Assembly: GCA_934454585.1 (NCBI GenBank)
Contig: CAKSFP010000012.1
Span: 1-64,000, forward strand
DNA length: 64,000 nt
Source of the DNA: an uncultured Clostridia bacterium
Lineage (GTDB): Bacteria > Bacillota > Clostridia > UMGS1810
Direction: 5' to 3'
Shown here: positions 17,682-25,533 of the stretch, piece after piece
How positions within the stretch are numbered: the first letter of the stretch is position 1
Layout of the letters: every line of letters starts with the position of its first letter
The notes under the pieces: generated by a model
The model's database searches: none
What the model was told of the DNA's origin: nothing
What the model saw: the letters and a program-made list of their open reading frames with translations, nothing else
Made by a program: the position numbers and the translations under genes

Positions 17682-18134
17682 CTACATATCATACCCGAAT
17701 GTAATCTTGTGCACCTTCCCGAATAGTTGAAACATAAGCGTTATTCTCCGCTGTCTCTTGTCAACCCCGGCAATGATGCATTTCTTTATCATCGGCGATG
17801 TCGCTTTCAGAATCGGCAGTGCCTCACCGCCGTTGGTGATGAATCTCACAAATTCCGCATCACTTTCGCATAGGCTCTCCGGGCCGTCCGCCCCGAGCCA
17901 CCCCGTCACACGGTTTGTTTTCCTTACGGCATAGTATGTCTCGTCCGTCAGCGGTGCTGCCGTCTCCACAAACACATATCCGGGAATAATAACATACTCC
18001 GTCCTGTGCCAGTCTCCGCACCGCCGTATGTACATTGTTTTCTTCGGCAAGTGTGCCGCTATGCCCGGCAGCTTGTTAAGTTCGCCCTTGACATAGTCCT
18101 CGCTCCCCGTGGGGCACTTGATACAATAAATCAT
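17682..18134 (-). CDS. NusG-like transcription antitermination protein
   Basis: The 150-residue protein opens with MIYCIKCPTGSEDYVKGEL, then has YIRRCGDWHRTEYVIIPGYVF, matching the NusG N-terminal (NGN) domain signature around 'PGYVFV'. The C-terminal 45 residues (SPMIKKCIIAGVDKRQRRITL) fit a KOW-like barrel, though the usual Gly-rich loop is weak. NusG paralogues (RfaH, LoaP, UpxY) modify RNA polymerase to read through terminators of specific operons. Here it overlaps the gp27 gene by 4 bases and is followed by a structured leader and the late genes, so a late-gene antiterminator role is a natural inference. Confidence 0.75.
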   Translation of the reverse strand: MIYCIKCPTGSEDYVKGELNKLPGIAAHLPKKTMYIRRCGDWHRTEYVIIPGYVFVETAAPLTDETYYAVRKTNRVTGWLGADGPESLCESDAEFVRFITNGGEALPILKATSPMIKKCIIAGVDKRQRRITLMFQLFGKVHKITFGYDM

Positions 18135-18682
18135 TGCTTTGCCTCCCTCTGCTTCTGATTGAGGTATTTCTCCAGCTGCCTGTATAGCTGCGGATTCTCC
18201 TGCGCCATGGTGTCGAATATCATGTCTTTCACATAGTCGAATCCTCTGTCAAGCAACTCCTTGCTCTCAATGTCTATTTTGTTCTTGTACGCCGCGGCTC
18301 TTGTGAGCGCGGTCGCCTGTCCGATTAGTTTTACCGGGTCGATGTCTTTCCATCGCTCCTCCGGCGTTGCATTAATCGCCTCAAGCACATTGTGACTTAA
18401 AAGCCGAATTATTCCCTCTGTCGTGTCCAGATTCGGATACTTGCTCATCTCGTCCATGAGCACGCGAAAATTCTCCTGTGCCATTTTGAGTGTGGATGCG
18501 CTTTCGTTGAGGTTCGCCGCGTGTCGTTGTACGCTTGATATGCTTATCTCATATCCTCTCTCGCGTATGTAATTTGCAATGTTGCGGTAGGTCACTGTCG
18601 GGTCAAGCATCATCTGTTCCACGGTCGTCTTGACATCGAACGGCAGCCTGTCCACCTTTGAGCACTTTCGATTCTTTCCCAT
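18131..18682 (-). CDS. Mu gp27-like protein (DUF3486), probable small terminase
   Basis: The 183-residue protein opens MGKNRKCSKVDRLPFDVKTTVEQM, followed by an HTH with YRNIANYIRERGYEISISSVQRH near residues 33-55, the DUF3486 pattern. In transposable phages gp27 acts with gp28 in packaging as the DNA-recognition subunit. The gene sits just before the NusG-like gene and terL. It is preceded by gp26- and gp25-like genes in the same order as Mu. Confidence 0.85.
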   Translation of the reverse strand: MGKNRKCSKVDRLPFDVKTTVEQMMLDPTVTYRNIANYIRERGYEISISSVQRHAANLNESASTLKMAQENFRVLMDEMSKYPNLDTTEGIIRLLSHNVLEAINATPEERWKDIDPVKLIGQATALTRAAAYKNKIDIESKELLDRGFDYVKDMIFDTMAQENPQLYRQLEKYLNQKQREAKQ

Positions 18683-18686
18683 GGCA

Positions 18687-19019
18687 TCACACCTCCACCA
18701 TGTTGTCGCTCATGCCTCCGGCAAGCAGTCTGATTCCCTTTGCGGTCACCTTTGCCTCACAGTCCTTGTATGACGCGTCCGCAATGTCCGCCAACTCTTT
18801 GCTGACAATGTCGCGCAGCTGAATGTATCCGCACATACTCAAAAAATTGAGCGCGTCCACAAACTCACCCGTTTCAACACCGCTCTCCTCGAGGATAGAC
18901 TGCACCACATCAAGCTTGTTGTACTTTTCTCTCAATATATTGATAGTCCGCAGCACCGCGCCGTTTGCTTTTCTAAACGATGCCGATGCTGCTTTCTTGA
19001 GCATTTCGTCCTTGTTCAT
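18687..19019 (-). CDS. Mu gp26-like small protein
   Basis: The 110-residue protein is helical at its start (MNKDEMLKKAASASFRKANG) and contains a winged-helix-like section (LNFLSMCGYIQLRDIVSKEL). Its place between the gp25-type and gp27-type genes, as in Mu, supports the label. Function of the family is not established. Confidence 0.55.
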   Translation of the reverse strand: MNKDEMLKKAASASFRKANGAVLRTINILREKYNKLDVVQSILEESGVETGEFVDALNFLSMCGYIQLRDIVSKELADIADASYKDCEAKVTAKGIRLLAGGMSDNMVEV

Positions 19020-19024
19020 GTCCC

Positions 19025-19396
19025 TTATCCTTTCTGCTTGAGCAATCTGTCAAGCTTGTCATCCACCTTTGCCGCGTTTCTGTCCATCTTGTCCTCCAGA
19101 CGGTCAAATTTGTGGTTTATCTGTGCCATACTCCGCACAAACTCATCACGGCTCAGATAGTCGCCTTTGACTGTTTCTAAGTCCTTTGTGAGCTTTTCGA
19201 TAGCCTTTGTGTTCGCAAGCGTGTCCTTGTTGGATGCCTCCGCCTTGGTCTGCGCGTCCTTTATTCCGCTCACCTTGTCCTCGACATCTTTCAGCCTGTT
19301 CATGGTTTGCCTGAGGAAATATCCTATAATACCGAGCGGCACGGTAACACACAGTCCGGCAATTACTAAATATACATGATTAACTACAGCATTCAT
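19025..19396 (-). CDS. membrane-anchored coiled-coil protein, Mu gp25-like (DUF2730 type)
   Basis: The 123-residue protein has one N-terminal membrane helix (about residues 7-28, VYLVIAGLCVTVPLGIIGYF) followed by a long coiled coil to the C-terminus, with charged heptads (KLTKDLETVKGDYLSRDEF). This is the layout of DUF2730 proteins of transposable phages and of some lysis-associated proteins. It starts the gp25-gp26-gp27 block. Confidence 0.65.
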   Translation of the reverse strand: MNAVVNHVYLVIAGLCVTVPLGIIGYFLRQTMNRLKDVEDKVSGIKDAQTKAEASNKDTLANTKAIEKLTKDLETVKGDYLSRDEFVRSMAQINHKFDRLEDKMDRNAAKVDDKLDRLLKQKG

Positions 19397-19500
19397 TTTC
19401 GCACCTCGCTTAAGCCGTTCGTCTTTATAAATTAATTTTACCTTATATATCGGTTTGTGTTCAAATTATATATTTGACGAAATTTTATACACTTTCCAGA

Positions 19501-19555
19501 TATAGCCTCCCTTGCCTAAAGGGAGGGGGACCGCGTTAGCGGTGGAGGGATTCAA
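19501..19555. repeat. GCCTCCC-type intergenic repeat, phage copy 1
   Basis: The segment starts with GCCTCCCTTGCCTAAAGGGA and continues through GGGGACCGCG...CGGTGGAGGGATTC. The first part forms a short hairpin (CTCCCTT/AAGGGAG). Near-identical sequence lies at 21737-21785 inside the same prophage, and a divergent form opens the host repeats at 40777 and 45657. Such elements are common intergenic repeats in gut Clostridia. Confidence 0.75.
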
Positions 19556-19574
19556 CATTCTCTTCATAGCCAAA

Positions 19575-19665
19575 GGACGGGTGTGTATTATTTATTCTTA
19601 GGCGACGAGTTCAGCGCTACCGCACTGCTGTCCGAGTCGCAAGAATAAATAATACATATCCGTCC
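19575..19665. repeat. conserved-loop hairpin repeat, copy B
   Basis: Two 25-base arms (19575-19599 and 19641-19665) pair completely apart from two G-T wobbles. These wobbles occur at the same place as in copy A. The 41-base loop holds CGAGTTCAGCGCTACCGCAC, nearly the same as copy A, although the outer part of the stem is different. It lies between the Mor gene and the gp25-like gene. Confidence 0.8.
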
Positions 19666-19725
19666 GGAATATATTTTATAAATGCAAAAACCGCCCGAAT
19701 CTCTCCGAGCGGTCTTTCCGTTTTC

Positions 19726-20052
19726 TTATTCATCTTCAAAAAATCTTACCTGGTCCGGCAGCGGTCTGCTCCGCACTTCATTGATGTGTTCCGACACTAT
19801 CTGCCGTATCTGCGTTTTTGTCAGGTTATATTTTTTTGCCAACTCGCCGAAATTGTACCCGTCAAAATCCGCTTTAATCTTGCCGTTCCTCACGGGGCGC
19901 GTGATTGCCTCAATCTTCGGGAAATATACTTGCTCACCGCCGTATATCTCCGCAACAAGCAGTGTCGCCTCAATGCCGATAACTCCGGCAAGCTGTTCGT
20001 ATACCTCCGGCAACTCCTCCAGTTCCACACCCTCGTATTTTTTCTCATCCAT
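19726..20052 (-). CDS. mor: Mor-type transcription activator of middle/late genes
   Basis: The protein (108 residues from ATG 20052, which is spaced 9 bases from GAAAGGG) has the Mor/C pattern: an oligomerisation section with GIEATLLVAEIYGGEQVYFP and a C-terminal helix-turn-helix with LAKKYNLTKTQIRQIV. Mor switches Mu from early to middle transcription. Gene order GemA-Mor is as in Mu. The 330 bases beyond it contain two repeats and are where a Mor-dependent promoter for the late side could lie. Confidence 0.85.
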   Translation of the reverse strand: MDEKKYEGVELEELPEVYEQLAGVIGIEATLLVAEIYGGEQVYFPKIEAITRPVRNGKIKADFDGYNFGELAKKYNLTKTQIRQIVSEHINEVRSRPLPDQVRFFEDE

Positions 20053-20057
20053 ACGCA

Positions 20058-20483
20058 TCACCCTTTCTTTGCTTTGGCATTGCGGATATATCGTTTAATC
20101 ATCTCCGTTATTGCTTGCGCCTGTTCGCTTGTCACCCATGCAAACGGCTTTTTGCGCACCGCGTCCATGCCTGTCACTTTCTTAATGATGCCTATAAGCC
20201 TGTCGCCGATTTCCGCATCGGACGGACTCACCTTTGCCAGTTCATACATCAGCCGCCATATCTTTTTCTCCTGTCCGACGGAGATTTTGCATGACTCAAA
20301 CGCCCTCGCAAGTTCTTTCTTCACCGCCTCCGCCTCGGCATATGTCAGCTGACTTATAGATTCCTTGCCGCAGACTGCATATACAAGCGCGTGGAGGTTG
20401 TCATCCCTTGTCCCGTCACTCAGTCCGAGATTCTTCGCACGCGCATATATGCACGCTCTCTGTTTGTTATTTAAGGAATCCAC
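20058..20483 (-). CDS. gemA: GemA-like regulatory protein (DUF1018)
   Basis: I favour the GTG at 20483 (reading SLNNKQRACIYARAKNLGL), which follows GAGAGGATTAAG, over the ATG at 20555 that would overlap its neighbour by 89 bases. The 141-residue product contains the GemA/gp16 pattern: a short N-terminal helix, 'YARAKNLGLSDGTRDDNLHALVY', and late 'KPFAWVTSEQAQAITEMIKRY'. In Mu, GemA modulates host gene expression and DNA topology. It immediately precedes mor. Confidence 0.8.
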   Translation of the reverse strand: MDSLNNKQRACIYARAKNLGLSDGTRDDNLHALVYAVCGKESISQLTYAEAEAVKKELARAFESCKISVGQEKKIWRLMYELAKVSPSDAEIGDRLIGIIKKVTGMDAVRKKPFAWVTSEQAQAITEMIKRYIRNAKAKKG

Positions 20484-20748
20484 GCTTAATCCTCTCTTGC
20501 TCAATGTCGTTGTGGATTCTCTCGGCACATCTGCGGCATATGAGCCGATATCCATACATTTTCAAGCCGTCATATCCTCCGCAAAAAGCGCACGGATAAT
20601 CAATTCTGCGGATGATGATTGCGTCTCTGCCGTCACTGACCTCCATTTCCACTCCGCACGGCTTGATTAATCCGATTTCTTTCCTTATATCCTGCAATAT
20701 TGTCAGCCCGAATGTCGATGTCAGCTGCGATACTCTTTTAAGTCCCAT
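20467..20748 (-). CDS. AbrB-like regulator with zinc ribbon
   Basis: The 93-residue protein has an N-terminal section resembling the AbrB/SpoVT swapped-hairpin DNA-binding domain (LTILQDIRKEIGLIK, then VEMEVSDGRDAIIIRR) followed by a C-terminal zinc ribbon with CAFC and CRRC about 20 residues apart. AbrB-type proteins with such tails occur in Clostridia. Its N-terminal strand differs from the usual 'VPIPKE' start. It lies between the MuB-type ATPase and GemA, so it may adjust early phage transcription. Confidence 0.6.
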   Translation of the reverse strand: MGLKRVSQLTSTFGLTILQDIRKEIGLIKPCGVEMEVSDGRDAIIIRRIDYPCAFCGGYDGLKMYGYRLICRRCAERIHNDIEQERIKRGFLK

Positions 20749-20761
20749 TTTTAGTTCCTCC

Positions 20762-21694
20762 TCATATGCTCATTTCCATTTCTTTTGCCATCGCTACAAG
20801 ACCCTCATATGTCACATTCTCGTTGTCGAGCGCGTTGCTGTACAGATTGCACGCTCCGCGCAGTGCCTGTCTGCTGCGCGCCACGGCGAGTACAAACTCC
20901 ACAGACCGCTCATCATCCTTGATGTCGGGGCAGAGCAGTTCAATGTCTTTCTTGGTTATCTGCCGCGTGTAATATTGCTTGTTCTGCTTTGTCCGGTTCA
21001 TTATCTGTGCAAAATCCGCTCTCTTGTTCCCGGCAAGATTGCAAGCTGTCTCCATGTTTCCCACGAACACCACGCCCAGTGTCTGACCTTTGTCCGCGAA
21101 ATAATCCGAAAACGCCCTCAAACTCTCAATCGTCTTAATCGGCAAGTGCTGACTTTCGTCAAAGATGAGCACCATCTTGTCGCGCAGCTTGGTTGCAATG
21201 GCGAACCATAACTCATCAATGCTCTTTGCGCTCACTCCCAGCCTGTCAGCAAGCACTTTCAAAACGCTTTTAGGACCCTTTACACACGGATTAACCGTGA
21301 TTGCAATAGCTAAATTCGGGTTGTCGCTTACGAATTTCTGCACCGCCTTTGTCTTGCCCACTCCGGCGTCTCCGCAAGCTATCGCAAGACCGCCCTTAAG
21401 CTGACAGTTCTTTATGATTGCATATACATTCTGACTGATAGATGTCGGCACATAATCCGCTGTCACTCCGGCACTCGCCCTGTCATCGGCAAGTTCCACC
21501 GTACTGAGGTAGTTGTTGAGTATTTCATAGTACTTGTCCGCATTCCCCTTGTATTTGCCGTTTTTAAGTGATGATATAACCGAACTTGACACTCCCGTCA
21601 ACTCCCCGGTCTTATTAATGCTTATTCCTTTAGATTTCGCAAGCAGATTCAGCTTGCGCATGATTTCCTGTCTTTGTTCTTCACTGTACATCAT
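20762..21694 (-). CDS. MuB-type AAA ATPase, transposition target-site activator
   Basis: The 310-residue protein starts at ATG 21694 after GGAGGAGAAAC. Residues about 8-60 form an HTH (SINKTGELTGVSSSVISSL). Walker A is GDAGVGKT at 108-115 and Walker B ends LIFDE at 176-180. The C-terminal part (VEFVLAVARSRQALRGA) fits the AAA lid. MuB binds target DNA, delivers it to the transposase and gives target immunity. The gene lies directly after the transposase gene, as in Mu. Confidence 0.9.
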   Translation of the reverse strand: MMYSEEQRQEIMRKLNLLAKSKGISINKTGELTGVSSSVISSLKNGKYKGNADKYYEILNNYLSTVELADDRASAGVTADYVPTSISQNVYAIIKNCQLKGGLAIACGDAGVGKTKAVQKFVSDNPNLAIAITVNPCVKGPKSVLKVLADRLGVSAKSIDELWFAIATKLRDKMVLIFDESQHLPIKTIESLRAFSDYFADKGQTLGVVFVGNMETACNLAGNKRADFAQIMNRTKQNKQYYTRQITKKDIELLCPDIKDDERSVEFVLAVARSRQALRGACNLYSNALDNENVTYEGLVAMAKEMEMSI

Positions 21695-21736
21695 GTTTCT
21701 CCTCCCACTATTTTAATTATTCTTCGCCGATGCTTA

Positions 21737-21785
21737 AGCCTCCCTTGCCTAAAGGGAGGGGGACCGCCGTAGGCGGTGGAGGGAT
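21737..21785. repeat. GCCTCCC-type intergenic repeat, phage copy 2
   Basis: The 49-base stretch between transposase and MuB-type genes begins GCCTCCCTTGCCTAAAGGGA and ends CGGTGGAGGGATTC. It matches the copy at 19501-19555 almost throughout; the inner part is GGGGACCGCCGTAGGCGGT, giving a second small hairpin. Confidence 0.75.
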
Positions 21786-21794
21786 TCATACCCC

Positions 21795-23738
21795 TCATTT
21801 TCTCCTTGCCTCCGCATTCCTGTTCATTTTATTAATGTCGATAACCACCGGCATAACATCTCCGCCAACCGCCTTGAGCGGTTCTTCTCTCTGCTCTCCG
21901 GATACCACGGGAATTATGACTTTCGGCTCTTGAATGACAAACTTCTGCTTGCCCTTGTGCGCTCGGCGCAGTTCCATGTCAAGCATATCAATCCTCGCGC
22001 ACGGCTCAAGCCGCTCTTTGTAGTCCTTGAGATTCTTGCGGATTGCTCTGCCTACCTCGTGTACCTTTGCTTGCGCCAACGCCACATCCTCATGCTCCGC
22101 GTCGAATTTGATTCGCGTCTCTTGTGATAACGGCAGCGTTGTGATGTATTTGTCGCTTTCCGAATTGTACACTCTCACCGTGCCCAGGTCTGACGGGTCG
22201 TAGCGCAAATATACCTTTTCGCCTTGCATCTTCCATGTTTCCTCGTTCCAGTAGTCAAGCCGCTCTCCGGCTATGGTGAGGTGCACTCCGTTTCTGCCTA
22301 CCGTCTGCGCTCTGGTGCTCCTCATCAGCATGAGGTTGAGGTCGTCCTCATTAATAGCCTTGCGCTGCTCCTTGATGTAGCTGTTCCATACCTCCACGCG
22401 GCTCATCTTCCTGTCGGCCTGCACCGCTCCGGTGTAACTACCCACATTGTAGATGCCGTCCGCATAATCGGCAAATGCCGTGCTCACCGTGCTGTCGTTC
22501 GGTATCTCTCCGCTCTTGAGTACACTTTTCAGCCGTTCCGGCTTTTCAAGCACATTTCCGCCGCAAAATGTGACGAAACTCTTTGAGAAATCCTCTTTTA
22601 TCGTTCTGAAAACTCGCTCAATCGGCTTCGCCTTAGCATTCTTGACTATGGCGTTTATCATCTCTATTCCCAGCCGAGCGAATACCGGGTGTGCCACCAC
22701 CTCGTTAATCTGACTTTTGCGCGTCCTGTGTCCGCGCCCTGCCAGGTCGTGAGTGAGGAACTCGGAACCGTTGTCGAAATACACCTTTTTCGGGATTCCG
22801 AATCGCATTATGCCGTGCCGCAGTGCTATGAGTGTGCTCTGACTGTTCGGATTCTCTGTTATGTTCCAGCCAACGAGCACTCCGCTCCGCGCGTCCAGAA
22901 ATGCGGTGAGGTACAGCCTGTGTTTCATCTCTTTCTCCTCATCATAACTGATTATGTCGAGTGTGTGGTTGTCGGCTATCCATATGTCATTCGGCGACAG
23001 ACTGTGATAATCTCGGCTTATGTACGGCGTAGCCTTGTCGAGCATTGCTTTGTTGCCCTCGCGCCCGGCAATGAGCACAGCTTTCGGAACTTCCGCCAGT
23101 CGCCGACGGAATGCCGATTGACTCGGTATCATGTTCACAAGCTGCGGCAATGTCTCCTCAATGTTCGCCACCGTGTTGAGGTAGCATTTGTTCACGCTCG
23201 GGCGGTTTTCGTTGAGATAATAGAACATGAACCTGTCCCACACCTCTTGCGGAATACTGCTCACTCCCTTGTTGTATCCTCCGCGCTTGTCCACCAGTCC
23301 GCTGATGTTGCCTTCTTTAATGCAGCGCCACCGTTTGTATAGACCGGCTATGCACATCTGACTGTACGGACCGTGTTGCTCCTTGTATCCTTCGATGAAC
23401 ATCGCGTCCGCCTCAGCTTTGCTGTCGGATGCGTCGCGGAATCGCAGCCATTCGGCTATGATGTCATACCACCGCTTTATTTCCTCTCTCTCGCTCTCCG
23501 TGAAGTTTTCCAGAGCCTCATCACTGACCCTCAATATGCTTGGTCGTGCGAATTTCGAGCGGTAATATCTCGCTCGAATATCCTCGGGGAGAGATTCGAG
23601 GGGGAACATATATTGTTTGCGGCCAGTTTCATTTATTATCGTTTCGGACGGTAATTTGCCGCTTAAAGCTTTTTTCCTGATAAGATAGATGCTGCATCCG
23701 GCAATTTCCGCAAGTTCTTTCACTGTCAGCTTTATCAT
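21795..23738 (-). CDS. MuA-type DDE transposase
   Basis: The 647-residue protein catalyses integration and replicative transposition of the phage. Residues 1-45 hold a winged HTH (LTVKELAEIAGCSIYLIRKK), and about 90-230 a further DNA-binding section. The RNase H-fold core has the acidic triad D256 (in IWIADNHT), D322 (VYFDNGSEF) and E374 (KPIERVF). The beta-barrel and C-terminal region extend to 647; the C-terminal tail is basic (MNRNAEARRK) as in proteins that contact MuB. The ATG overlaps the stop of the small gene before it by 4 bases. Confidence 0.95.
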   Translation of the reverse strand: MIKLTVKELAEIAGCSIYLIRKKALSGKLPSETIINETGRKQYMFPLESLPEDIRARYYRSKFARPSILRVSDEALENFTESEREEIKRWYDIIAEWLRFRDASDSKAEADAMFIEGYKEQHGPYSQMCIAGLYKRWRCIKEGNISGLVDKRGGYNKGVSSIPQEVWDRFMFYYLNENRPSVNKCYLNTVANIEETLPQLVNMIPSQSAFRRRLAEVPKAVLIAGREGNKAMLDKATPYISRDYHSLSPNDIWIADNHTLDIISYDEEKEMKHRLYLTAFLDARSGVLVGWNITENPNSQSTLIALRHGIMRFGIPKKVYFDNGSEFLTHDLAGRGHRTRKSQINEVVAHPVFARLGIEMINAIVKNAKAKPIERVFRTIKEDFSKSFVTFCGGNVLEKPERLKSVLKSGEIPNDSTVSTAFADYADGIYNVGSYTGAVQADRKMSRVEVWNSYIKEQRKAINEDDLNLMLMRSTRAQTVGRNGVHLTIAGERLDYWNEETWKMQGEKVYLRYDPSDLGTVRVYNSESDKYITTLPLSQETRIKFDAEHEDVALAQAKVHEVGRAIRKNLKDYKERLEPCARIDMLDMELRRAHKGKQKFVIQEPKVIIPVVSGEQREEPLKAVGGDVMPVVIDINKMNRNAEARRK

Positions 23739-23953
23739 ATTGCCGCCCTCTTTTCGTTCCTCCAGTTGTCTATGATTTCATGAACTATTTTAATGACCGC
23801 CTCACTCTGCGGACCGCACACTGTTCCGCGTATGTATGCGCTCAGTTGCTGTTGATACAGTCTCGGGTAGCCTCTTTTCTTTAGTTCCTCAAGTAAATCC
23901 CTCTGTGTCTTGCCGAGTTTCATCAAATCTATCATTATGCCGTTGTATCCCAT
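23735..23953 (-). CDS. small HTH protein, Ner-like position
   Basis: The 72-residue protein starts at 23953 after AGGGGGTCTGAAC. It contains an HTH-like section, KTQRDLLEELKKRGYPRLYQ, followed by QLSAYIRGTV, the design of small phage regulators of the lambda-Cro/Ner kind. In Mu the ner gene lies just before the transposase gene and represses early transcription; here too it is directly upstream. The identity with Ner is by position and fold, not by clear sequence match. Confidence 0.6.
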   Translation of the reverse strand: MGYNGIMIDLMKLGKTQRDLLEELKKRGYPRLYQQQLSAYIRGTVCGPQSEAVIKIVHEIIDNWRNEKRAAI

Positions 23954-23955
23954 GT

Positions 23956-24228
23956 TCAGACCCCCTCTGTTAATATGTATATCGGTATTGCCTCTGTTCC
24001 CTCGGGTATTGCCGATTCATACGAAAAGTATATGTCATGCTCACCGCACCGTATTATCCGACGCGAGTCATTAATAGCTGTTATTCCGGGCGGAGTGCCG
24101 TGCCGCTTGATAAGCTTAACCGCTTCTCTGTAGTAATATCCGCTCACTATCGGCGTCAACCCACAGTCGATGTATATGTCGTTCTCCTTTGCCTGCCGTA
24201 TCACGAACTCAAAATCGAATTTATCCAT
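23956..24228 (-). CDS. hypothetical early phage protein
   Basis: The start is ATG 24228 (MDKFDFEFVIRQAKEND), which is spaced 10 bases from AAGGAG; GTG 24237 is too close to it. The 90-residue product is mixed alpha/beta with no motif I recognise. It overlaps the preceding gene by 8 bases and ends 3 bases before the Ner-like gene. Confidence 0.55.
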   Translation of the reverse strand: MDKFDFEFVIRQAKENDIYIDCGLTPIVSGYYYREAVKLIKRHGTPPGITAINDSRRIIRCGEHDIYFSYESAIPEGTEAIPIYILTEGV

Positions 24229-24430
24229 TGTAGTCACACTCCTTGCATCTTCTGCGCTCCGTCACGCAGTCGCCGTAGTCGCGGCTCATGTCGCATGCTT
24301 GACGCCAAAATCCTTGCCGCCGCATTTTTTCAACTTGTAGCTTTGCCAGGTATTGCCCTGCGGTCAATCCCATGTCTCTTGCAGCCTTTTCGATGTCCGC
24401 AGGGGATTCAATGTCTTTTTTCTTCTTCAT
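24221..24430 (-). CDS. small hypothetical early phage protein, Cys-rich C-terminus
   Basis: The start is ATG 24430 (MKKKKDIESPADIEKAARDM), preceded by GGAAAGGAGTGCATACAT; the frame is open further to 24457 but the ribosome binding site decides against that. The 69-residue product has a conserved helix (LTAGQYLAKLQVEKMRR) and C-terminal Cys residues (ACDMSRDYGDC, ERRRCKEC) that could bind zinc. Function unknown. Confidence 0.55.
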   Translation of the reverse strand: MKKKKDIESPADIEKAARDMGLTAGQYLAKLQVEKMRRQGFWRQACDMSRDYGDCVTERRRCKECDYNG

Positions 24431-24460
24431 ATGTATGCACTCCTTTCCACACTCCACATA

Positions 24461-24889
24461 TCACTTTACTTTACCGCCGTCAGGCATCTCAATAATCTGC
24501 CCGGGATAGATGACCGACTGCTTGATTCCGTTCATCCGCTCAATCTTCCTCACCATTTTTCGCAAATCAACCTCATCACCGTATGTATCATATGCTATGC
24601 TCCATACGCTCTCGCCACTCTGCACGATGTGATAGATGTATTCCTCGTCATTCTTGTTTGCCGCGCCGATGTATACCGTGCCGATGAGCACCCATGCAAT
24701 CAATCCGGCAACATAGATTATTAATTTCTTGCGGAACTTACCGTAGTTCGTGTACATATATCGCACAAACTTGAAAAACTTGATGTCGTTCTCCTTGGCA
24801 ACCATTTCGATAGCCACCGCCGCCAGCAATCCAATAAACATATATAACACCGCCGTCCCGGCAATCATGGCAATAATCAATCCTCTCAT
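24461..24889 (-). CDS. membrane protein with extracellular LysM domain
   Basis: The 142-residue protein has two membrane helices (about residues 3-28 and 55-77) and, outside, a LysM domain at about 84-136 (HIVQSGESVWSIAYDTYGDE ... YPGQIIEMPD), which binds peptidoglycan. This arrangement recalls YneA-type SOS-induced cell division suppressors, which couple a membrane anchor to LysM. It lies in the early operon, not near lysis genes, so division control or host takeover is more likely than lysis; that is inference. Confidence 0.75.
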   Translation of the reverse strand: MRGLIIAMIAGTAVLYMFIGLLAAVAIEMVAKENDIKFFKFVRYMYTNYGKFRKKLIIYVAGLIAWVLIGTVYIGAANKNDEEYIYHIVQSGESVWSIAYDTYGDEVDLRKMVRKIERMNGIKQSVIYPGQIIEMPDGGKVK

Positions 24890-25038
24890 CTTTGCACCTC
24901 CGTCATTTCCTTTGCAATTCTGTCAATCTCATATTCAATCCCGTATCTGCTGAACCGCTCGTCTGAGATTACTTTTTTCAATCGTTCTGCAAACTCTTTT
25001 ATTGCCTCAGCATTTGCCATTTTTTCACTCTCACTCAT
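24886..25038 (-). CDS. small helical early phage protein (50 aa)
   Basis: ATG 25038 opens a 50-codon frame ending in TGA at 24886-24888, which overlaps the ATG of the LysM gene by 4 bases. The product begins MSESEKMANAEAIKEFAE and is almost entirely helical and charged. The overlap and the compact operon spacing support a real gene. Function unknown. Confidence 0.6.
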   Translation of the reverse strand: MSESEKMANAEAIKEFAERLKKVISDERFSRYGIEYEIDRIAKEMTEVQR

Positions 25039-25044
25039 TTTCGT

Positions 25045-25533
25045 CTACCTCCTAAATTTTGACGGGCAATATGAACTGTCAATAACATTAAATTTTGATT
25101 TTTCAAATTCCTTTTTTGAATATTCAACAAACCAATTCATATCATTATCTTTTAATAGAACATTTCGACCCATGAAAATTAAATTATTACACTTGTTTAA
25201 TGCGCGATATTGATGCGTTTCGCTATTTGTAACCAGCACCCATTGTTTCAGATATTGATTAAATTCGAAATATCCGAAACAGAATTTATCTGACAGCGGC
25301 TCATTGTATGAAAAAACATCATATTCAAACGGCAAATAATCACCATCTTTTAATTTAATACCTGTACATCTGCAAAGCGTGTACGGATTTGTTTCGTAAT
25401 GCCCGAAATCATCTCCGATAATAAAATGTCTTCCGTGCTCATCTTTATAGTAAAATCCTGTTACTATCGGTTCTGTTTCGTCTTGCACAAAAATACCTTT
25501 TACCATATATAGATTTTTATTAAATTCACTCAT
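25045..25533 (-). CDS. hypothetical early phage protein
   Basis: The ATG at 25533 (MSEFNKNLYMVKGIFVQDE) lies within the end of the previous gene (stop at 25526) and follows GGAGATGGACGAAA. The 162-residue product has no signal or membrane helix. It is rich in aromatic and charged residues and ends in KSKFNVIDSSYCPSKFRR. I do not recognise a family. Base composition is more AT-rich than the neighbouring early genes, suggesting recent gain. Confidence 0.55.
   Translation of the reverse strand: MSEFNKNLYMVKGIFVQDETEPIVTGFYYKDEHGRHFIIGDDFGHYETNPYTLCRCTGIKLKDGDYLPFEYDVFSYNEPLSDKFCFGYFEFNQYLKQWVLVTNSETHQYRALNKCNNLIFMGRNVLLKDNDMNWFVEYSKKEFEKSKFNVIDSSYCPSKFRR

Noticed and set aside
22689..23342. 217-codon plus-strand frame inside the transposase region
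   Set aside because: It is antisense to the clear MuA-type transposase gene, whose triad and length are intact; the frame is His/Val/Arg-rich noise with no ribosome binding site.
24461..24889. Endolysin or lysis protein reading of the LysM gene
   Set aside because: There is a LysM domain but no muramidase, amidase or peptidase domain, and the gene is in the early operon.
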